Source: Methyloceanibacter sp.
GTDB taxonomy: Bacteria > Pseudomonadota > Alphaproteobacteria > Rhizobiales > Methyloligellaceae
Direction: 5' to 3'
Assembly (NCBI GenBank): GCA_025449615.1
Contig: JANWJA010000018.1
Coordinates: 1 to 17,526, forward strand
Length of the DNA: 17,526 bases
Shown: positions 6,454 through 15,120 of the stretch, piece by piece
Position numbering within the stretch: the first letter of the stretch is position 1
How the letters are laid out: each line of letters starts with the position of its first letter
The notes under the pieces: generated by a model
The model's input: the letters and a program-made list of their open reading frames with translations, nothing else
Told to the model about the DNA's origin: nothing
Databases searched by the model: none
Program-made: the position numbers and the translations under genes

Positions 6454-6921
6454 TCATGCACCGCCCCGATGCTGCGCGGCCCGGAAAAGCGCCACTTTGA
6501 GTTTGAGCGGCGCCGAGGCCTCGAATGGCTGAAGCGCGATGCATGGCACAGAGTTGCCCGCGATCATGGTCTGTTCCCAAGGCTCTGGCGGCATTCGCGG
6601 GACATTTTGGGGTGCAACCAGGTCAACCGCGAGCACGAGTTCCGTGTGCCCGACATATGGCAGCTCGATGATGCCGATGCCTCTGACTTCAAGCTTACCT
6701 GCGATGGTCGGGGGCGCAGAGGCGAAGAGGCTATCGCCTCTCGCCTCGACAAAGACTTGATCGTCGGCAACAAGCATCGGCGCGTGCGTGGCCTCCGCCG
6801 GCAACGCGAGGAACCTGAAAGCGAGATCGGATTTGCCTGAGCCCGAGGGGCCGCGCAGTAACGCCGCGTAAGCCCCGAAGGCGACGCAAGTTCCATGGAT
6901 GAGTTCCCGCTTTTCACTCAC
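6454..6921 (-). CDS. hprK: HPr kinase/phosphorylase, short alphaproteobacterial form
   Basis: HprK phosphorylates or dephosphorylates HPr on its regulatory serine. The 155-residue product is only the C-terminal catalytic domain. It has Walker A GPSGSGKS (24-31), the acidic pair in LVADDQ (53-54) and the HprK signature around KLEVRGIGII (76-85). The N-terminal domain found in Firmicutes enzymes is absent, which is normal in Hyphomicrobiales rather than a truncation. I choose GTG 6921 because the chvG stop (6930-6932) lies 8 bases upstream and SEKRELIHGT then begins the kinase domain. The open frame continues into chvG (to 7032), but that start would overlap it by about 100 bases. ChvG-HprK coupling links the two-component system to PTS signalling. 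Confidence 0.92.
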   Translation of the reverse strand: MSEKRELIHGTCVAFGAYAALLRGPSGSGKSDLAFRFLALPAEATHAPMLVADDQVFVEARGDSLFASAPPTIAGKLEVRGIGIIELPYVGHTELVLAVDLVAPQNVPRMPPEPWEQTMIAGNSVPCIALQPFEASAPLKLKVALFRAAQHRGGA

Positions 6922-6929
6922 GCATGTCT

Positions 6930-8747
6930 CTAGCGTTGCGCCGCCGGCAAGCGAATCACGAAACGTGCACCGCCCGATTGGCTGGCGGCCGCGCCCAAAT
7001 CTTTTGCCTCGGGGACGCGGTTCTCCGCCCACAGCCTGCCGCCATGCGCGACGACGATCTGGCGTGAGATGTTGAGTCCGAGCCCCGAATTTTGTCCGAA
7101 ATATTCCTGCGGCCGGTCGGTATAGAAGCGCTCGAAGATGCGCTCGAGATTCTCAGGGGGAATGCCCGGTCCCCGGTCCTCGACCGCGATCTGAATCTCG
7201 CTGCCGATTCGCCGCGCCGCCAGCGTCACCGGCGCACCCGGCGGCGAGAACGAGATGGCGTTCTCGAGCAGATTGACGATGACCTGGTGCAAGCGGCTGT
7301 CATGACCGACGACGCGGTAAGGATGCGCGCCCGGTCCATAGGCGATTTCGAGCACAACTTCGGGCGTGTCGTCGCGATGAATGTCGTTGAAGAGCGAAAC
7401 AGTCGTCCGCAGCAGCTCGGCCATCTCCACCGGCTCCGCATCCTCACGCGCGAGTTCGGCATCAAGGCGCGAGGCATCCGAAATGTCGCTGATCAAGCGG
7501 TCGAGCCGTCGGACATCATGCTGAATGATCTCCATCAGCCTCTCGCGCGACTCCTCGGTTTTCGCCAGCGGCAAAGTCTCGGTGGCGCTGCGCAAGGAGG
7601 TGAGGGGGTTCTTGAGTTCATGCGCCACGTCGGCTGCAAAGCTTTCAATGGCGTCGATCCGGTTATAGAGCGAGTCTGTCATGTCGCGGATCGCGCCGGA
7701 CAGATGCCCGATCTCGTCGGTGCGGTCGGTAAAGTCCGGGATCTCGGCCCGCGCCTTGACGCTGTGGCGCACGCGCTCGGCCGCCGCCGATAATTTCCGC
7801 ACCGGCCCCGCGATGGTATTGGCAAGTATCAGCGACAGCAGCACAGTCACGCCGGCCGCGAACAGCGCGTAGCTGACAATGCCCCAGCGCTCCGCCGCGA
7901 CGATATTGTCGATGTCGCCGCCGCGCGTGGACAACAGCAGCACGCCGAGCACCGCGCGCAAGCGCTGCACGGGAACCGCGACCGAGATGATGAGCTCGCC
8001 CTTGTCGTTCACCCGCGCGATCGGCACCGACGTGCCGGTCAAGGCAGTCGCCACCTCCGGATAGGTCTTGCCGTTCTCGCCGCCAATGTCGGTATAGAGC
8101 GGTAGATCGTATTGCCGCATACGCATCTTCACCGCACGCCAGAACGAGGTCAGCGGGTCCGGCTGCTCGGCGCCCGGCGGCGGCAGATCGTAGCGCAGCA
8201 CTTCGCCGCGCGAATAGAACGTATCGGAATCGAGGATCAGCGCACCGTCGCGATTATAGATCCGGGCCCGGCTGCCGGTCGGCTTGACCAGACGTTTCAG
8301 AATCGGTGCCGCGCGCTCGGGGTCGATGGTGAAGCCGAGCGCGCCGGCGAGCGCGTCGTCGCCGCCATTGGCCTGACCGGATTCGATTTCAAGTAGCTTC
8401 TCGGGATCGAGTTGCACCTGGTCGGTGTCGACGCCGGCGGAATTGGCCAGCGCGCCCGCGATGATCTCGCCTTGCGTCAGCAGGCTTTGCACTTTGGCGT
8501 CGATCAACCCGGCGCGGAACTGATTGAGATAGAGAATGCCGGAAACCAGCATCAGGAGGCCGATCAGATTGAGGATGACGATCCGCCGGGTCAGGCTGGA
8601 GAAGCCGTGGCGAAAGGGCAAATGCAGCATCAGCCAACGCCAGGCGATGCGAGACCGCGACCACGTCGCTCGTAGAACGCGGCGCGCGCGCTCCTTGAAC
8701 TTCGTGGCTGAAGCTACTTGCCAGGACCTATCGGCCTCGGCGGTCAT
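6930..8747 (-). CDS. chvG: ChvG (ExoS/BvrS) family sensor histidine kinase
   Basis: This inner-membrane kinase responds to envelope state and low pH and phosphorylates ChvI; in rhizobia and relatives it governs exopolysaccharide, envelope and host-association genes. The 605-residue product has a basic N-terminus, TM1 (about 56-74), a large periplasmic domain (about 75-285), TM2 (about 288-310) and a HAMP domain (about 307-360). The DHp phosphoacceptor is His376 in ADVAHELKNPLTSL. The HATPase motifs are LLENA (N box, 493-497), EDRGPGIP (G1, 523-530) and GLGLNISRQIV (G2, 555-565). AGGAG sits 5 bases before ATG 8747. It follows chvI by 15 bases and precedes hprK by 8, so co-transcription is near certain. 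Confidence 0.96.
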   Translation of the reverse strand: MTAEADRSWQVASATKFKERARRVLRATWSRSRIAWRWLMLHLPFRHGFSSLTRRIVILNLIGLLMLVSGILYLNQFRAGLIDAKVQSLLTQGEIIAGALANSAGVDTDQVQLDPEKLLEIESGQANGGDDALAGALGFTIDPERAAPILKRLVKPTGSRARIYNRDGALILDSDTFYSRGEVLRYDLPPPGAEQPDPLTSFWRAVKMRMRQYDLPLYTDIGGENGKTYPEVATALTGTSVPIARVNDKGELIISVAVPVQRLRAVLGVLLLSTRGGDIDNIVAAERWGIVSYALFAAGVTVLLSLILANTIAGPVRKLSAAAERVRHSVKARAEIPDFTDRTDEIGHLSGAIRDMTDSLYNRIDAIESFAADVAHELKNPLTSLRSATETLPLAKTEESRERLMEIIQHDVRRLDRLISDISDASRLDAELAREDAEPVEMAELLRTTVSLFNDIHRDDTPEVVLEIAYGPGAHPYRVVGHDSRLHQVIVNLLENAISFSPPGAPVTLAARRIGSEIQIAVEDRGPGIPPENLERIFERFYTDRPQEYFGQNSGLGLNISRQIVVAHGGRLWAENRVPEAKDLGAAASQSGGARFVIRLPAAQR

Positions 8748-8762
8748 GGAACTCCTGACCCG

Positions 8763-9458
8763 CTATTCCTTGAAGCGGTAGCCCACGCCGTAGAGGGTTT
8801 CGATCACGTCGAAACTGTTATCCACGGCCTTGAACTTCTTCCGCAAACGCTTGATGTGGCTGTCGATGGTGCGATCGTCCACATACACCTGGTCATCATA
8901 GGCCGCATCCATGAGCGCGTCCCGGCTTTTGACCACGCCGGGCCGTGACGCCAGTGCCTGCAGGATCAGGAACTCGGTGACGGTGAGCGTCACCTGGCGG
9001 TTGTCCCAGAGGCAGGTATGGCGCTCTGGATCCATTTTTAGCTTGCCGCGCTCGAGCACCTTGGACTTGTCCTCGACTGGGGCAGAGCCGTCGCGCGGCG
9101 CCGAGCGCCTGAGCACGGCCTTGACCCGCTCGACCAGGAGCCGCTGCGGGAAGGGCTTCCGGATGAAGTCGTCGGCACCCATCTTGAGGCCGAACAATTC
9201 GTCGATTTCCTCATCCTTGGAGGTGAGGAAGATCACCGGCAACTCGGACCGCTGCCGCAACCGGCGGAGCAGCTCCATCCCGTCCATCCGCGGCATTTTG
9301 ATATCGAGGATGGCGAGATCCGGTGGGCTTTCCGACAAACCGTCCAGCGCACTTGCGCCGTCGTTATAGGTCTGCGTTTTATACCCTTCCGCCTCGAGCA
9401 CCATGCGCAGCGAGGTGAGGATGTTCCTGTCGTCGTCAACAAGTGCGATTGTTGGCAT
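8763..9458 (-). CDS. chvI: ChvI (ExoR-pathway/BvrR) family response regulator
   Basis: ChvI is the OmpR/PhoB-type response regulator partnered with ChvG. The 231-residue product starts [14 protein letters not shown]. It has the acidic pocket D8-D10, phosphoacceptor Asp52 in [13 protein letters not shown], and a conserved Lys in FLTSKDEE. Its C-terminal winged-helix DNA-binding domain includes [15 protein letters not shown], the recognition helix region [16 protein letters not shown], and the terminal [12 protein letters not shown] 9458 is the family start. The open frame runs 45 codons further, but that segment looks non-coding and would cross the divergent promoter region. GAGGG lies about 11 bases upstream. 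It is the first gene of chvI-chvG-hprK-manX-ptsH. Confidence 0.96.
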   Translation of the reverse strand: MPTIALVDDDRNILTSLRMVLEAEGYKTQTYNDGASALDGLSESPPDLAILDIKMPRMDGMELLRRLRQRSELPVIFLTSKDEEIDELFGLKMGADDFIRKPFPQRLLVERVKAVLRRSAPRDGSAPVEDKSKVLERGKLKMDPERHTCLWDNRQVTLTVTEFLILQALASRPGVVKSRDALMDAAYDDQVYVDDRTIDSHIKRLRKKFKAVDNSFDVIETLYGVGYRFKE

Positions 9459-9549
9459 TAGGGTTAGCCCTCGGAGGTCGTTGGGGTTGGGAGGGATCAG
9501 GCTGCCGGAAATTGTGGCAGCATGGGGGCGCTCGCCCGTCTCATCCTTA

Positions 9550-9560
9550 TTGCAATGCAA
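9550..9560. promoter_or_regulatory. Palindrome TTGCAATGCAA in the chvI/hugZ divergent promoter region
   Basis: TTGCA-A-TGCAA is a perfect 11-base palindrome 11 bases upstream of the HugZ-family ATG. It lies in the 113-base region between divergent chvI and hugZ. Its position suits an operator for either gene. It does not match the FixK, RirA or Irr consensus patterns I know, so the assignment is weak. Confidence 0.25.
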
Positions 9561-9571
9561 CAAATATCGTG

Positions 9572-10327
9572 ATGGCGCAAGCAAATAAGACATCGAGCGA
9601 CAATCCGTCTTTTGCCAATTTGGCGAGCGACGCCAGAGGCTTGGTCCGCCGGGCGCTGAAGGCGTCTCTAGCCACTCTAGACCCCGGAACCGGCTATCCT
9701 TCCGCCTCGCTAATAATTGTGGCTACCGACGGGTCGGGGGCGCCCATTCTCCTAATTTCGAACCTGGCGCGCCACACGCGAAATTTGGTTAACGACAACC
9801 GGGCCTCGATTCTGATCGATGGAACGGGCACCACCGGCGACCCCTTGCAGGGTGCCCGGGTGACTTTGTTCGGTCTTGCCGAGAAAACCGACGATCCCTC
9901 GTTGAGGCGGCGCTTCCTCGCCCGCCATCCCGAGGCGGAGTTCTATGTCAACTTTCAGGATTTCAGCTTCTGGCGCCTCAAAGTCGAGGGCGCCCATTAT
10001 ATCGGCGGCTTCGGCCGCATCGTCGATTTGAAGCCCGAAGATCTACTGATCGGTATCGCCGGCGCCGAGCCACTATTCGCCGCCGAAGCCGATATCCTCG
10101 CGCACATGAATGAAGAACACGCCGATGCGGTCGGACTCTATGCCACGGCGCTCAAAGACACCCGGCCCGGACCTTGGCGCATAGTCGCCATCGATCCGGA
10201 GGGCTGTGATCTCTTGCTTGAGGGGGAAGCGCTCCGCATCGTTTTCGCAAAACCCATCGCCACGCCTCATGAAGCCCGCGAGGAGCTGGTCCGGCTGACC
10301 AAGGAGGCGCGGGAGCGCGAAGTCTGA
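9572..10327 (+). CDS. HugZ family protein (FMN-binding split barrel plus DUF2470)
   Basis: The 251-residue product has an N-terminal pyridoxamine-phosphate-oxidase-like split barrel (about 10-165), with [17 protein letters not shown] and the [18 protein letters not shown] strand pair. A C-terminal helical domain (about 170-250) carries [14 protein letters not shown], typical of DUF2470. HugZ/HutZ proteins bind or degrade haem in some bacteria, and others in the family are flavin-binding proteins of unknown role. No haem uptake genes are seen here, so I do not assign haem oxygenase activity. The start is ATG 9572, with GTG 9569 and a longer frame to 9443 as alternatives. No clear Shine-Dalgarno is visible. 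It is divergent from chvI and 89 bases before the PEP carboxykinase gene. Confidence 0.85.
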   Translation: MAQANKTSSDNPSFANLASDARGLVRRALKASLATLDPGTGYPSASLIIVATDGSGAPILLISNLARHTRNLVNDNRASILIDGTGTTGDPLQGARVTLFGLAEKTDDPSLRRRFLARHPEAEFYVNFQDFSFWRLKVEGAHYIGGFGRIVDLKPEDLLIGIAGAEPLFAAEADILAHMNEEHADAVGLYATALKDTRPGPWRIVAIDPEGCDLLLEGEALRIVFAKPIATPHEAREELVRLTKEAREREV

Positions 10328-10416
10328 CCGCTTGAACAAGCAGAAAGATCAATGCTAGGGGAAGGGCAAGCCTCTCGCCGAATTCCATCCATTCCGAGCC
10401 GCAAGGACCAAGCCGC

Positions 10417-12225
10417 ATGAGCGTACAGATGAAGATTGCGCCCGAAGCCGCCAAAACCACCAACAAGAAAGTGCTCGCTTTCGTCGAAGAGACGAAGGCC
10501 CTGTTCAAGCCCGAAAACGTAGTTTGGTGCGATGGCTCCAAGGAAGAATATCAGCATCTCTTGAAATCGCTAGTCGATGGCGGCACCGCGATGTGGCTCA
10601 AGAAACGGCCGAACTCGATCCTGGTCCGCTCCGATCCTCTCGATGTCGCCCGCGTCGAGGACCAGACTTACATCTGCTCCAAGTCTAAGGACGATGCCGG
10701 CCCGACCAATAATTGGTTCGACCCGGCCGAGATGAAGGCGACTCTGTCGAAGCTCTATGACGGCGCCATGCAGGGCCGCACCATGTATGTGGTGCCTTAT
10801 TCGATGGGCCCGGTCGGCTCCCCGATTGCCGGCATCGGCGTCATGGTCACCGACAGCGCCTACGCCGTCGCCAACATGCACATCATGACGCGCGTCGGCG
10901 ACAAGGTCTGGAAGGCGCTCGGCGACAGCGAGGACTTCGTGCGCGGCCGGCATACGGTTGGTGCGCCGCTGACTACCCAGGCCCAGGCCGACGTGCCGTG
11001 GCCCTGCAACAAGACGAAGTACATCTCGCACTTCCCGGAGACCCGCGAGATCTGGTCCTACGGTTCTGGCTATGGCGGCAACGCGCTGCTCGGCAAGAAA
11101 TGCCACGCGCTCCGCATCGCCTCCGTGAAAGCCCGCGACGAAGGCTGGCTCGCCGAGCACATGCTGATCCTGAAGCTCACCAACCCCAAGGGTGAGTCCA
11201 AGTTCATTGCCGCCGCCTTCCCAAGCGCTTGCGGCAAGACCAACCTCGCCATGGTAGTGCCGACCATCCCCGGCTGGAAGGCCGAGACCATCGGCGACGA
11301 CATTTGCTGGATGAAGTTCGGCGCTGATGGCAGGCTCTATGCCATCAATCCGGAGACCGGATTCTTTGGCGTGGCACCCGGCACCTCCAACGAGTCCAAC
11401 CTCAACGCCATGAAGACGCTCGACGCCAATTGCATCTATTCGAACGTCGCACTGACCGACGACGGCGATGTCTGGTGGGAGCAGATGAACGACCCGCCGG
11501 CGCATGCTGTCGACTGGCTGCGCCGCTCCTGGACGCCGACCTCCGGGCGTCCCGCCGCGCACCCCAATTCGCGCTTCACCGCGCCGGCCGCACAATGCCC
11601 GGTGATCGCCAAGGAATGGGAAGACCCGAAAGGTGTGCCGATTGACGCCATTCTCTTCGGCGGGCGCCGCGCCACCGTGGTGCCGCTCGTCACCGAGGCC
11701 TTGAACTGGCTTCACGGCACCTTCCTCGGCTCGATCATGGCTTCCGAAAAAACGGCTGCTGCCTCCGGCGCCATCGGCGACCTCAGGCGCGATCCAATGG
11801 CGATGCTGCCCTTCTGCGGCTACCACATGGGCGACTATTTCGCCCATTGGGTGAAGATGGGCGAGAAGGGCGGCGCCAAGATGCCGAAGATTTTCTACGT
11901 GAACTGGTTCCGCAAAAACAAAGACGGTAAGTTCATGTGGCCTGGCTACGCCGAGAACTCCCGCGTGCTGAAATGGATCTTCGAGCGCTGCGACGACACG
12001 GCGAAGGCCATCGACACCCCAATCGGCAAACTACCTGCGGAGGGCGCGCTCGACGTCTCCGGGCTGAAAGTTTCCGCCGACGACATGAAAGAGCTGATGA
12101 AGGTCGACACGGCCGGCTGGAAGGCCGAGCTGCCGCTGATCAAAGAGCACTTCGCGACCTTCGGGTCCAAGCTGCCGAAGGCCCTCAATGATGAGCTCGC
12201 GGCTCTGGAGAAGCGTCTCGGCTAG
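10417..12225 (+). CDS. pckG: Phosphoenolpyruvate carboxykinase, GTP-dependent type
   Basis: This enzyme interconverts oxaloacetate and PEP, the entry step of gluconeogenesis. The 602-residue length and motifs are those of the GTP family (EC 4.1.1.32), not the roughly 535-residue ATP family. It has the P-loop FPSACGKTN (268-276) with the reactive Cys272, the metal-binding GDDICWMKF, substrate-loop residues in [13 protein letters not shown] (Arg71), [11 protein letters not shown] with paired lysines (227-228), and HMLIL with metal ligand His248. The C-terminal half ([26 protein letters not shown]) is also typical. AAGGA lies about 10 bases before ATG 10417. A hairpin at 12251-12274 probably ends the transcript. 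It diverges from chvI beyond hugZ, the position where rhizobia carry the ATP-type pckA. Confidence 0.96.
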   Translation: MSVQMKIAPEAAKTTNKKVLAFVEETKALFKPENVVWCDGSKEEYQHLLKSLVDGGTAMWLKKRPNSILVRSDPLDVARVEDQTYICSKSKDDAGPTNNWFDPAEMKATLSKLYDGAMQGRTMYVVPYSMGPVGSPIAGIGVMVTDSAYAVANMHIMTRVGDKVWKALGDSEDFVRGRHTVGAPLTTQAQADVPWPCNKTKYISHFPETREIWSYGSGYGGNALLGKKCHALRIASVKARDEGWLAEHMLILKLTNPKGESKFIAAAFPSACGKTNLAMVVPTIPGWKAETIGDDICWMKFGADGRLYAINPETGFFGVAPGTSNESNLNAMKTLDANCIYSNVALTDDGDVWWEQMNDPPAHAVDWLRRSWTPTSGRPAAHPNSRFTAPAAQCPVIAKEWEDPKGVPIDAILFGGRRATVVPLVTEALNWLHGTFLGSIMASEKTAAASGAIGDLRRDPMAMLPFCGYHMGDYFAHWVKMGEKGGAKMPKIFYVNWFRKNKDGKFMWPGYAENSRVLKWIFERCDDTAKAIDTPIGKLPAEGALDVSGLKVSADDMKELMKVDTAGWKAELPLIKEHFATFGSKLPKALNDELAALEKRLG

Positions 12226-12250
12226 AGAGCAACAATTCGATCAACGCGTC

Positions 12251-12283
12251 ATGGCCGGGCAAAGTCCCGGCCATTTCGTTTGT
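12251..12283 (+). terminator. Terminator after the PEP carboxykinase gene
   Basis: ATGGCCGGG (12251-12259) pairs perfectly with CCCGGCCAT (12266-12274) across a 6-base loop, followed by the interrupted T-tract TTCGTTTG. It lies 25 bases after the pckG stop. Similar GGCCGGG palindromes are also dispersed repeats in Hyphomicrobiales genomes, so it may be a repeat serving as a terminator. Confidence 0.7.
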
Positions 12284-12335
12284 CATCATTGCGTAAGAGA
12301 CTTGCCGCATCACGATCGGCATCTTAGTCAGACCC

Positions 12336-13853
12336 ATGGCAAAGACCAAAGGCGTGGTGGCTGCGGGTCATGAGCTGACCGCGAAGGCAGCCGCGGAAAT
12401 CCTGGAAGATGGCGGCAATGCCTTCGACGCTTGCGTCGCCGGTCTTTACATGACCTTCGTCGCCGAGGCCGTGTTCGCCTCCCCTGGAGGCGGCGGCTTC
12501 CTCATGGCGCGCCGCGCCGGCAGCGGCAAAATCGCGCTCTACGACTTTTTCGCGCAGACGCCGAAACACAAGCGTCACGAGCGCGACATCGAGTTCTATC
12601 CGATCCACGCCGATTTCGGTCCGGTGAAGCAGGAATTCCATATTGGGCTCGGTTCGAGCGCCACACCGGGGATCGTGCCCGGCCTGTTCGCCATGCATCG
12701 AGAGTTTTGCCGGTTGCCGATGCAGCGTCTCGCCGAGCCCGCTATCCGCGCCGCGAAGCAAGGCTTCCCGCTGTCGGATTTCCAAGCCTATCTCTTCACA
12801 GTGATCGCGCCGATCCTCACCGCGAGCGAAGGGGTTGCGGAAATTTTCTCCCCCGGCGGCAGGCTGATGCAGGTCGGTGCAACATTCCGCAACGAGCAGC
12901 TCGCCGAATGTCTTGAATGGCTCGCCGAAGATGGCGCGCGCCTCTTCGTCGATGGCGATGTCGGCCAGGCAGTCGTTAAGCAGGCGCAACAGCAGGGAGG
13001 CTACCTTACCAAGGACGATCTCGCGTCCTATCGCGTCGAGCGCCGCGATCCCATTCTCTGGCGCCATCACGAACAGACCATTGCCCTCAACCCGCCGCCG
13101 GCGGCCTCGGGTGCGTTGATCGCCTTCGGCCTTGCCTTTATTGAGTCGTTGCGGATTCGCGGCGGCGCCATCGACGATCTCACCTTGATGGAGGCCATGG
13201 AGGCGACCAACGCCGCGCGCGCAAACCACGGCGAGAAGCTTGCCGAAGTTCTCGATAGCGGCGGCCTCAAGGCAGCGATGCAACACGCGTCGCGTCACCC
13301 CAAGAGCCATCGCGGCACTACGCACGTGAGCGTGATCGACGCCCACGGCAACGCCGCCTCTGCCAGTGTCTCCAACGGCGAAGGCAACGGCCAAATCGTC
13401 GGCAGATTCGGCTTCATGCTGAACAATATGCTCGGCGAAGAGGATCTCATGCCGGACGGCCTCGGCAATTGGCGTGAGAACGTTCGGCTCTCTTCGATGA
13501 TGGCCCCGACCATCATGCTTGGGCGGGACGGCGGCGTCACCGCGCTAGGGTCCGGCGGCTCGAACCGCATCCGCACCGCGATCCTGCAAGTCGCTGTGAA
13601 TCTCCTCGACCTCGGCATGAGCCTCGAAGACGCTGTCGAAGCCCCGCGTCTTCATGTCGAGAAATCCGGCGCGGTCAGTTTCGAACCGGGCCTCGGTCGC
13701 GCCGAGCAGATCCTCGAGGTGCGCCCCGACGCCAAAATCTGGCCCGAGCAAAATCTCTTCTTCGGCGGCGTGCATACGGCGCGGCGTCTTGCCAAAGGCG
13801 GTCTCGAAGGCGCCAGCGATCCGCGCCGCCGCGGTCATGCAATTGTGATATGA
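12336..13853 (+). CDS. Gamma-glutamyltransferase-family Ntn-hydrolase, cytoplasmic form lacking the substrate arginine
   Basis: The family cleaves gamma-glutamyl bonds (for example in glutathione) after autocleavage at an internal Thr. The 505-residue product has ASPGGGGFLM (48-57), the predicted processing site and nucleophile Thr328 in RGTTHVSVIDAHGNA, LSSMMAPTIM (Ser386-Ser387) and the oxyanion loop GSGGSNR (405-411). The predicted subunits are 1-327 and 328-505. Two features are unusual. There is no signal peptide, although classic bacterial enzymes are periplasmic. The segment aligned with DFREMAP of E. coli GGT reads DFFAQTP, so the gamma-glutamyl-binding Arg114 is Phe72. Its substrate is therefore open. 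The start has no obvious Shine-Dalgarno. It is followed 7 bases later by a glutamine amidotransferase gene, so the two form a pair. Confidence 0.85.
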   Translation: MAKTKGVVAAGHELTAKAAAEILEDGGNAFDACVAGLYMTFVAEAVFASPGGGGFLMARRAGSGKIALYDFFAQTPKHKRHERDIEFYPIHADFGPVKQEFHIGLGSSATPGIVPGLFAMHREFCRLPMQRLAEPAIRAAKQGFPLSDFQAYLFTVIAPILTASEGVAEIFSPGGRLMQVGATFRNEQLAECLEWLAEDGARLFVDGDVGQAVVKQAQQQGGYLTKDDLASYRVERRDPILWRHHEQTIALNPPPAASGALIAFGLAFIESLRIRGGAIDDLTLMEAMEATNAARANHGEKLAEVLDSGGLKAAMQHASRHPKSHRGTTHVSVIDAHGNAASASVSNGEGNGQIVGRFGFMLNNMLGEEDLMPDGLGNWRENVRLSSMMAPTIMLGRDGGVTALGSGGSNRIRTAILQVAVNLLDLGMSLEDAVEAPRLHVEKSGAVSFEPGLGRAEQILEVRPDAKIWPEQNLFFGGVHTARRLAKGGLEGASDPRRRGHAIVI

Positions 13854-13860
13854 GGATCGT

Positions 13861-14556
13861 ATGAAAAACGCCGTCGCCATCCGCCACCTCGCCTTCGAGG
13901 ATGTCGGCATTTTCGAGGATGTGCTGGCGGCGCGTGGCGTGAGCCTTCGCTATCTCGACGCCGGCGTCGACGATTTCGCGCCGGCAAAGGATGCCGACCT
14001 GCTCATCGTGCTCGGCGGCCCGATCGGCGTCACCGAGTTCGATCGCTATCCCTTCCTGCGCGACGAGTTCGCGGTGATCGAGCATACACTGAAGCGGAAA
14101 GTTCCACTGATCGGCATCTGCCTCGGCGCGCAAGCCATCGCCGCCGCGCTCGGCGCCCGCGTCTATAAAGGCCGCGGCAAGGAGATCGGTTGGGGCCTGA
14201 TCAGCCTCACCGCGGCGGGGCGCGACTCGCCGCTCGCCGCCCTTGCCGAGAACAAGATGCGCGTGCTGCATTGGCATGGCGACACTTTCGACATGCCGAG
14301 CGGCGCCAAACATCTCGCCGAGACCGCCATCACGCCGAACCAGGCCTTCTCTTATGGCCCGAAAGTGCTGGCGCTACAGTTTCACGTGGAGCCGCGCGCG
14401 CGGCACATCGAGCGCTGGCTGATCGGCCACACCTCCGATCTACGCTCCGCCGGAATCAATCTCGCCCAACTTCGCGCCGACACAAAGACGTACGGCGAAG
14501 GGCTGGAACGCGCCGGCACCAAACTCTTCAGCGATTGGCTGGATAAGGCAGGCTAA
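13861..14556 (+). CDS. Class I glutamine amidotransferase-like protein
   Basis: The 231-residue product has a class I glutaminase (triad) fold. It has an oxyanion segment VLGGPIGV (50-57), nucleophile Cys87 in GICLGAQAIA, and His175/Glu177 in LQFHVEP. HWHGDTFDMP (137-146) is typical of stand-alone GMP-synthase-like amidotransferases. No fused synthetase domain is present, so the acceptor reaction is unknown. Such proteins may hydrolyse glutamine or gamma-glutamyl amides. GAGGA directly overlapping the end of the upstream GGT-like gene, 5 bases before the ATG, shows translational coupling with it. A shared role in gamma-glutamyl compound breakdown is inference. The stop is only 3 bases from the convergent gene's stop. 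Confidence 0.9.
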   Translation: MKNAVAIRHLAFEDVGIFEDVLAARGVSLRYLDAGVDDFAPAKDADLLIVLGGPIGVTEFDRYPFLRDEFAVIEHTLKRKVPLIGICLGAQAIAAALGARVYKGRGKEIGWGLISLTAAGRDSPLAALAENKMRVLHWHGDTFDMPSGAKHLAETAITPNQAFSYGPKVLALQFHVEPRARHIERWLIGHTSDLRSAGINLAQLRADTKTYGEGLERAGTKLFSDWLDKAG

Positions 14557-14559
14557 CGG

Positions 14560-15048
14560 CTAGAGCGGTACCTGGTCCTGCTTCGCCCCGCGAGGCACGA
14601 CCGTCTGACCCGGCGCCTTCGGCAGCTCGACGCTCTCCGGCTTGGTGATGTCGTCGCCCTTGGCGTTCCACCAGGTCGAGCCATAGCTGACCCCGCCGCT
14701 CTTCTTGGTGAGATGCGTCAGCACCTCCTCGCCGGGATAGTAATAGACGGTCCAAGGCCCGACGATCTTGCTCGGCACCGCGCGCCAGGTGACGAGAACC
14801 ACGTCGCCCTTTTTGGCGTCGCCCCTCTTTACGTCGATCATCCGGAGCTGCGCCATATAGCTCGGCAGCTCCTCGCCGGTCTTCTCATCCGGCGTGACGG
14901 CGGTGCACGTCACCGAGAGCACCCGCACCACGGCGACGATGTCGCTCTTGTCGTTGAGCTCTTGCTCCGACATCGGCGCCGGCAGCGCCAGCGCAGGGAG
15001 GATAAAAGCGGCAAAAATCATCGAAGCCAGCAAATAGATTGGGCGCAT
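14560..15048 (-). CDS. Secreted protein of unknown function
   Basis: I do not recognise this 162-residue protein. It begins with a clear signal peptide (MRPIYLLASMIFAAFILPALA, cleavage probably after Ala21). The mature part looks beta-rich, with alternating hydrophobic strands (IVAVVRVLSVTC, YMAQLRMIDVKRG, DVVLVTWRAV, WTVYYYPGEEVLTHL) and a polar C-terminal tail. There is a single Cys (48), so no disulfide. It should act in the periplasm or outside the cell. An excellent AAGGAG precedes ATG 15048. It ends 3 bases from the convergent amidotransferase gene and lies 72 bases downstream of the SGNH gene on the same strand, so it may belong to the polysaccharide-acylation transcript. Confidence 0.8.
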   Translation of the reverse strand: MRPIYLLASMIFAAFILPALALPAPMSEQELNDKSDIVAVVRVLSVTCTAVTPDEKTGEELPSYMAQLRMIDVKRGDAKKGDVVLVTWRAVPSKIVGPWTVYYYPGEEVLTHLTKKSGGVSYGSTWWNAKGDDITKPESVELPKAPGQTVVPRGAKQDQVPL

Positions 15049-15120
15049 GGAAACTCCTTTTGTGCGCGTGGAGTTTATTGGAGAAGATTGCGTCTGTCGA
15101 AGGCGTCGTTCAGACCGACA

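Noticed and set aside
6013..6840. Open frame of 275 codons on the plus strand
   Set aside because: It is antisense to manX and hprK and crosses their intergenic gap, and it has no motif.
10570..11847. Long open frame (425 codons) on the minus strand
   Set aside because: It is antisense to the PEP carboxykinase gene, whose protein is unambiguous. The frame is open only because of GC-rich codon bias and has no family motifs.
12324..13394. Long open frame (356 codons) on the minus strand
   Set aside because: It lies opposite the GGT-like gene, has His/Arg/Gly-rich composition typical of antisense frames and shows no domain.
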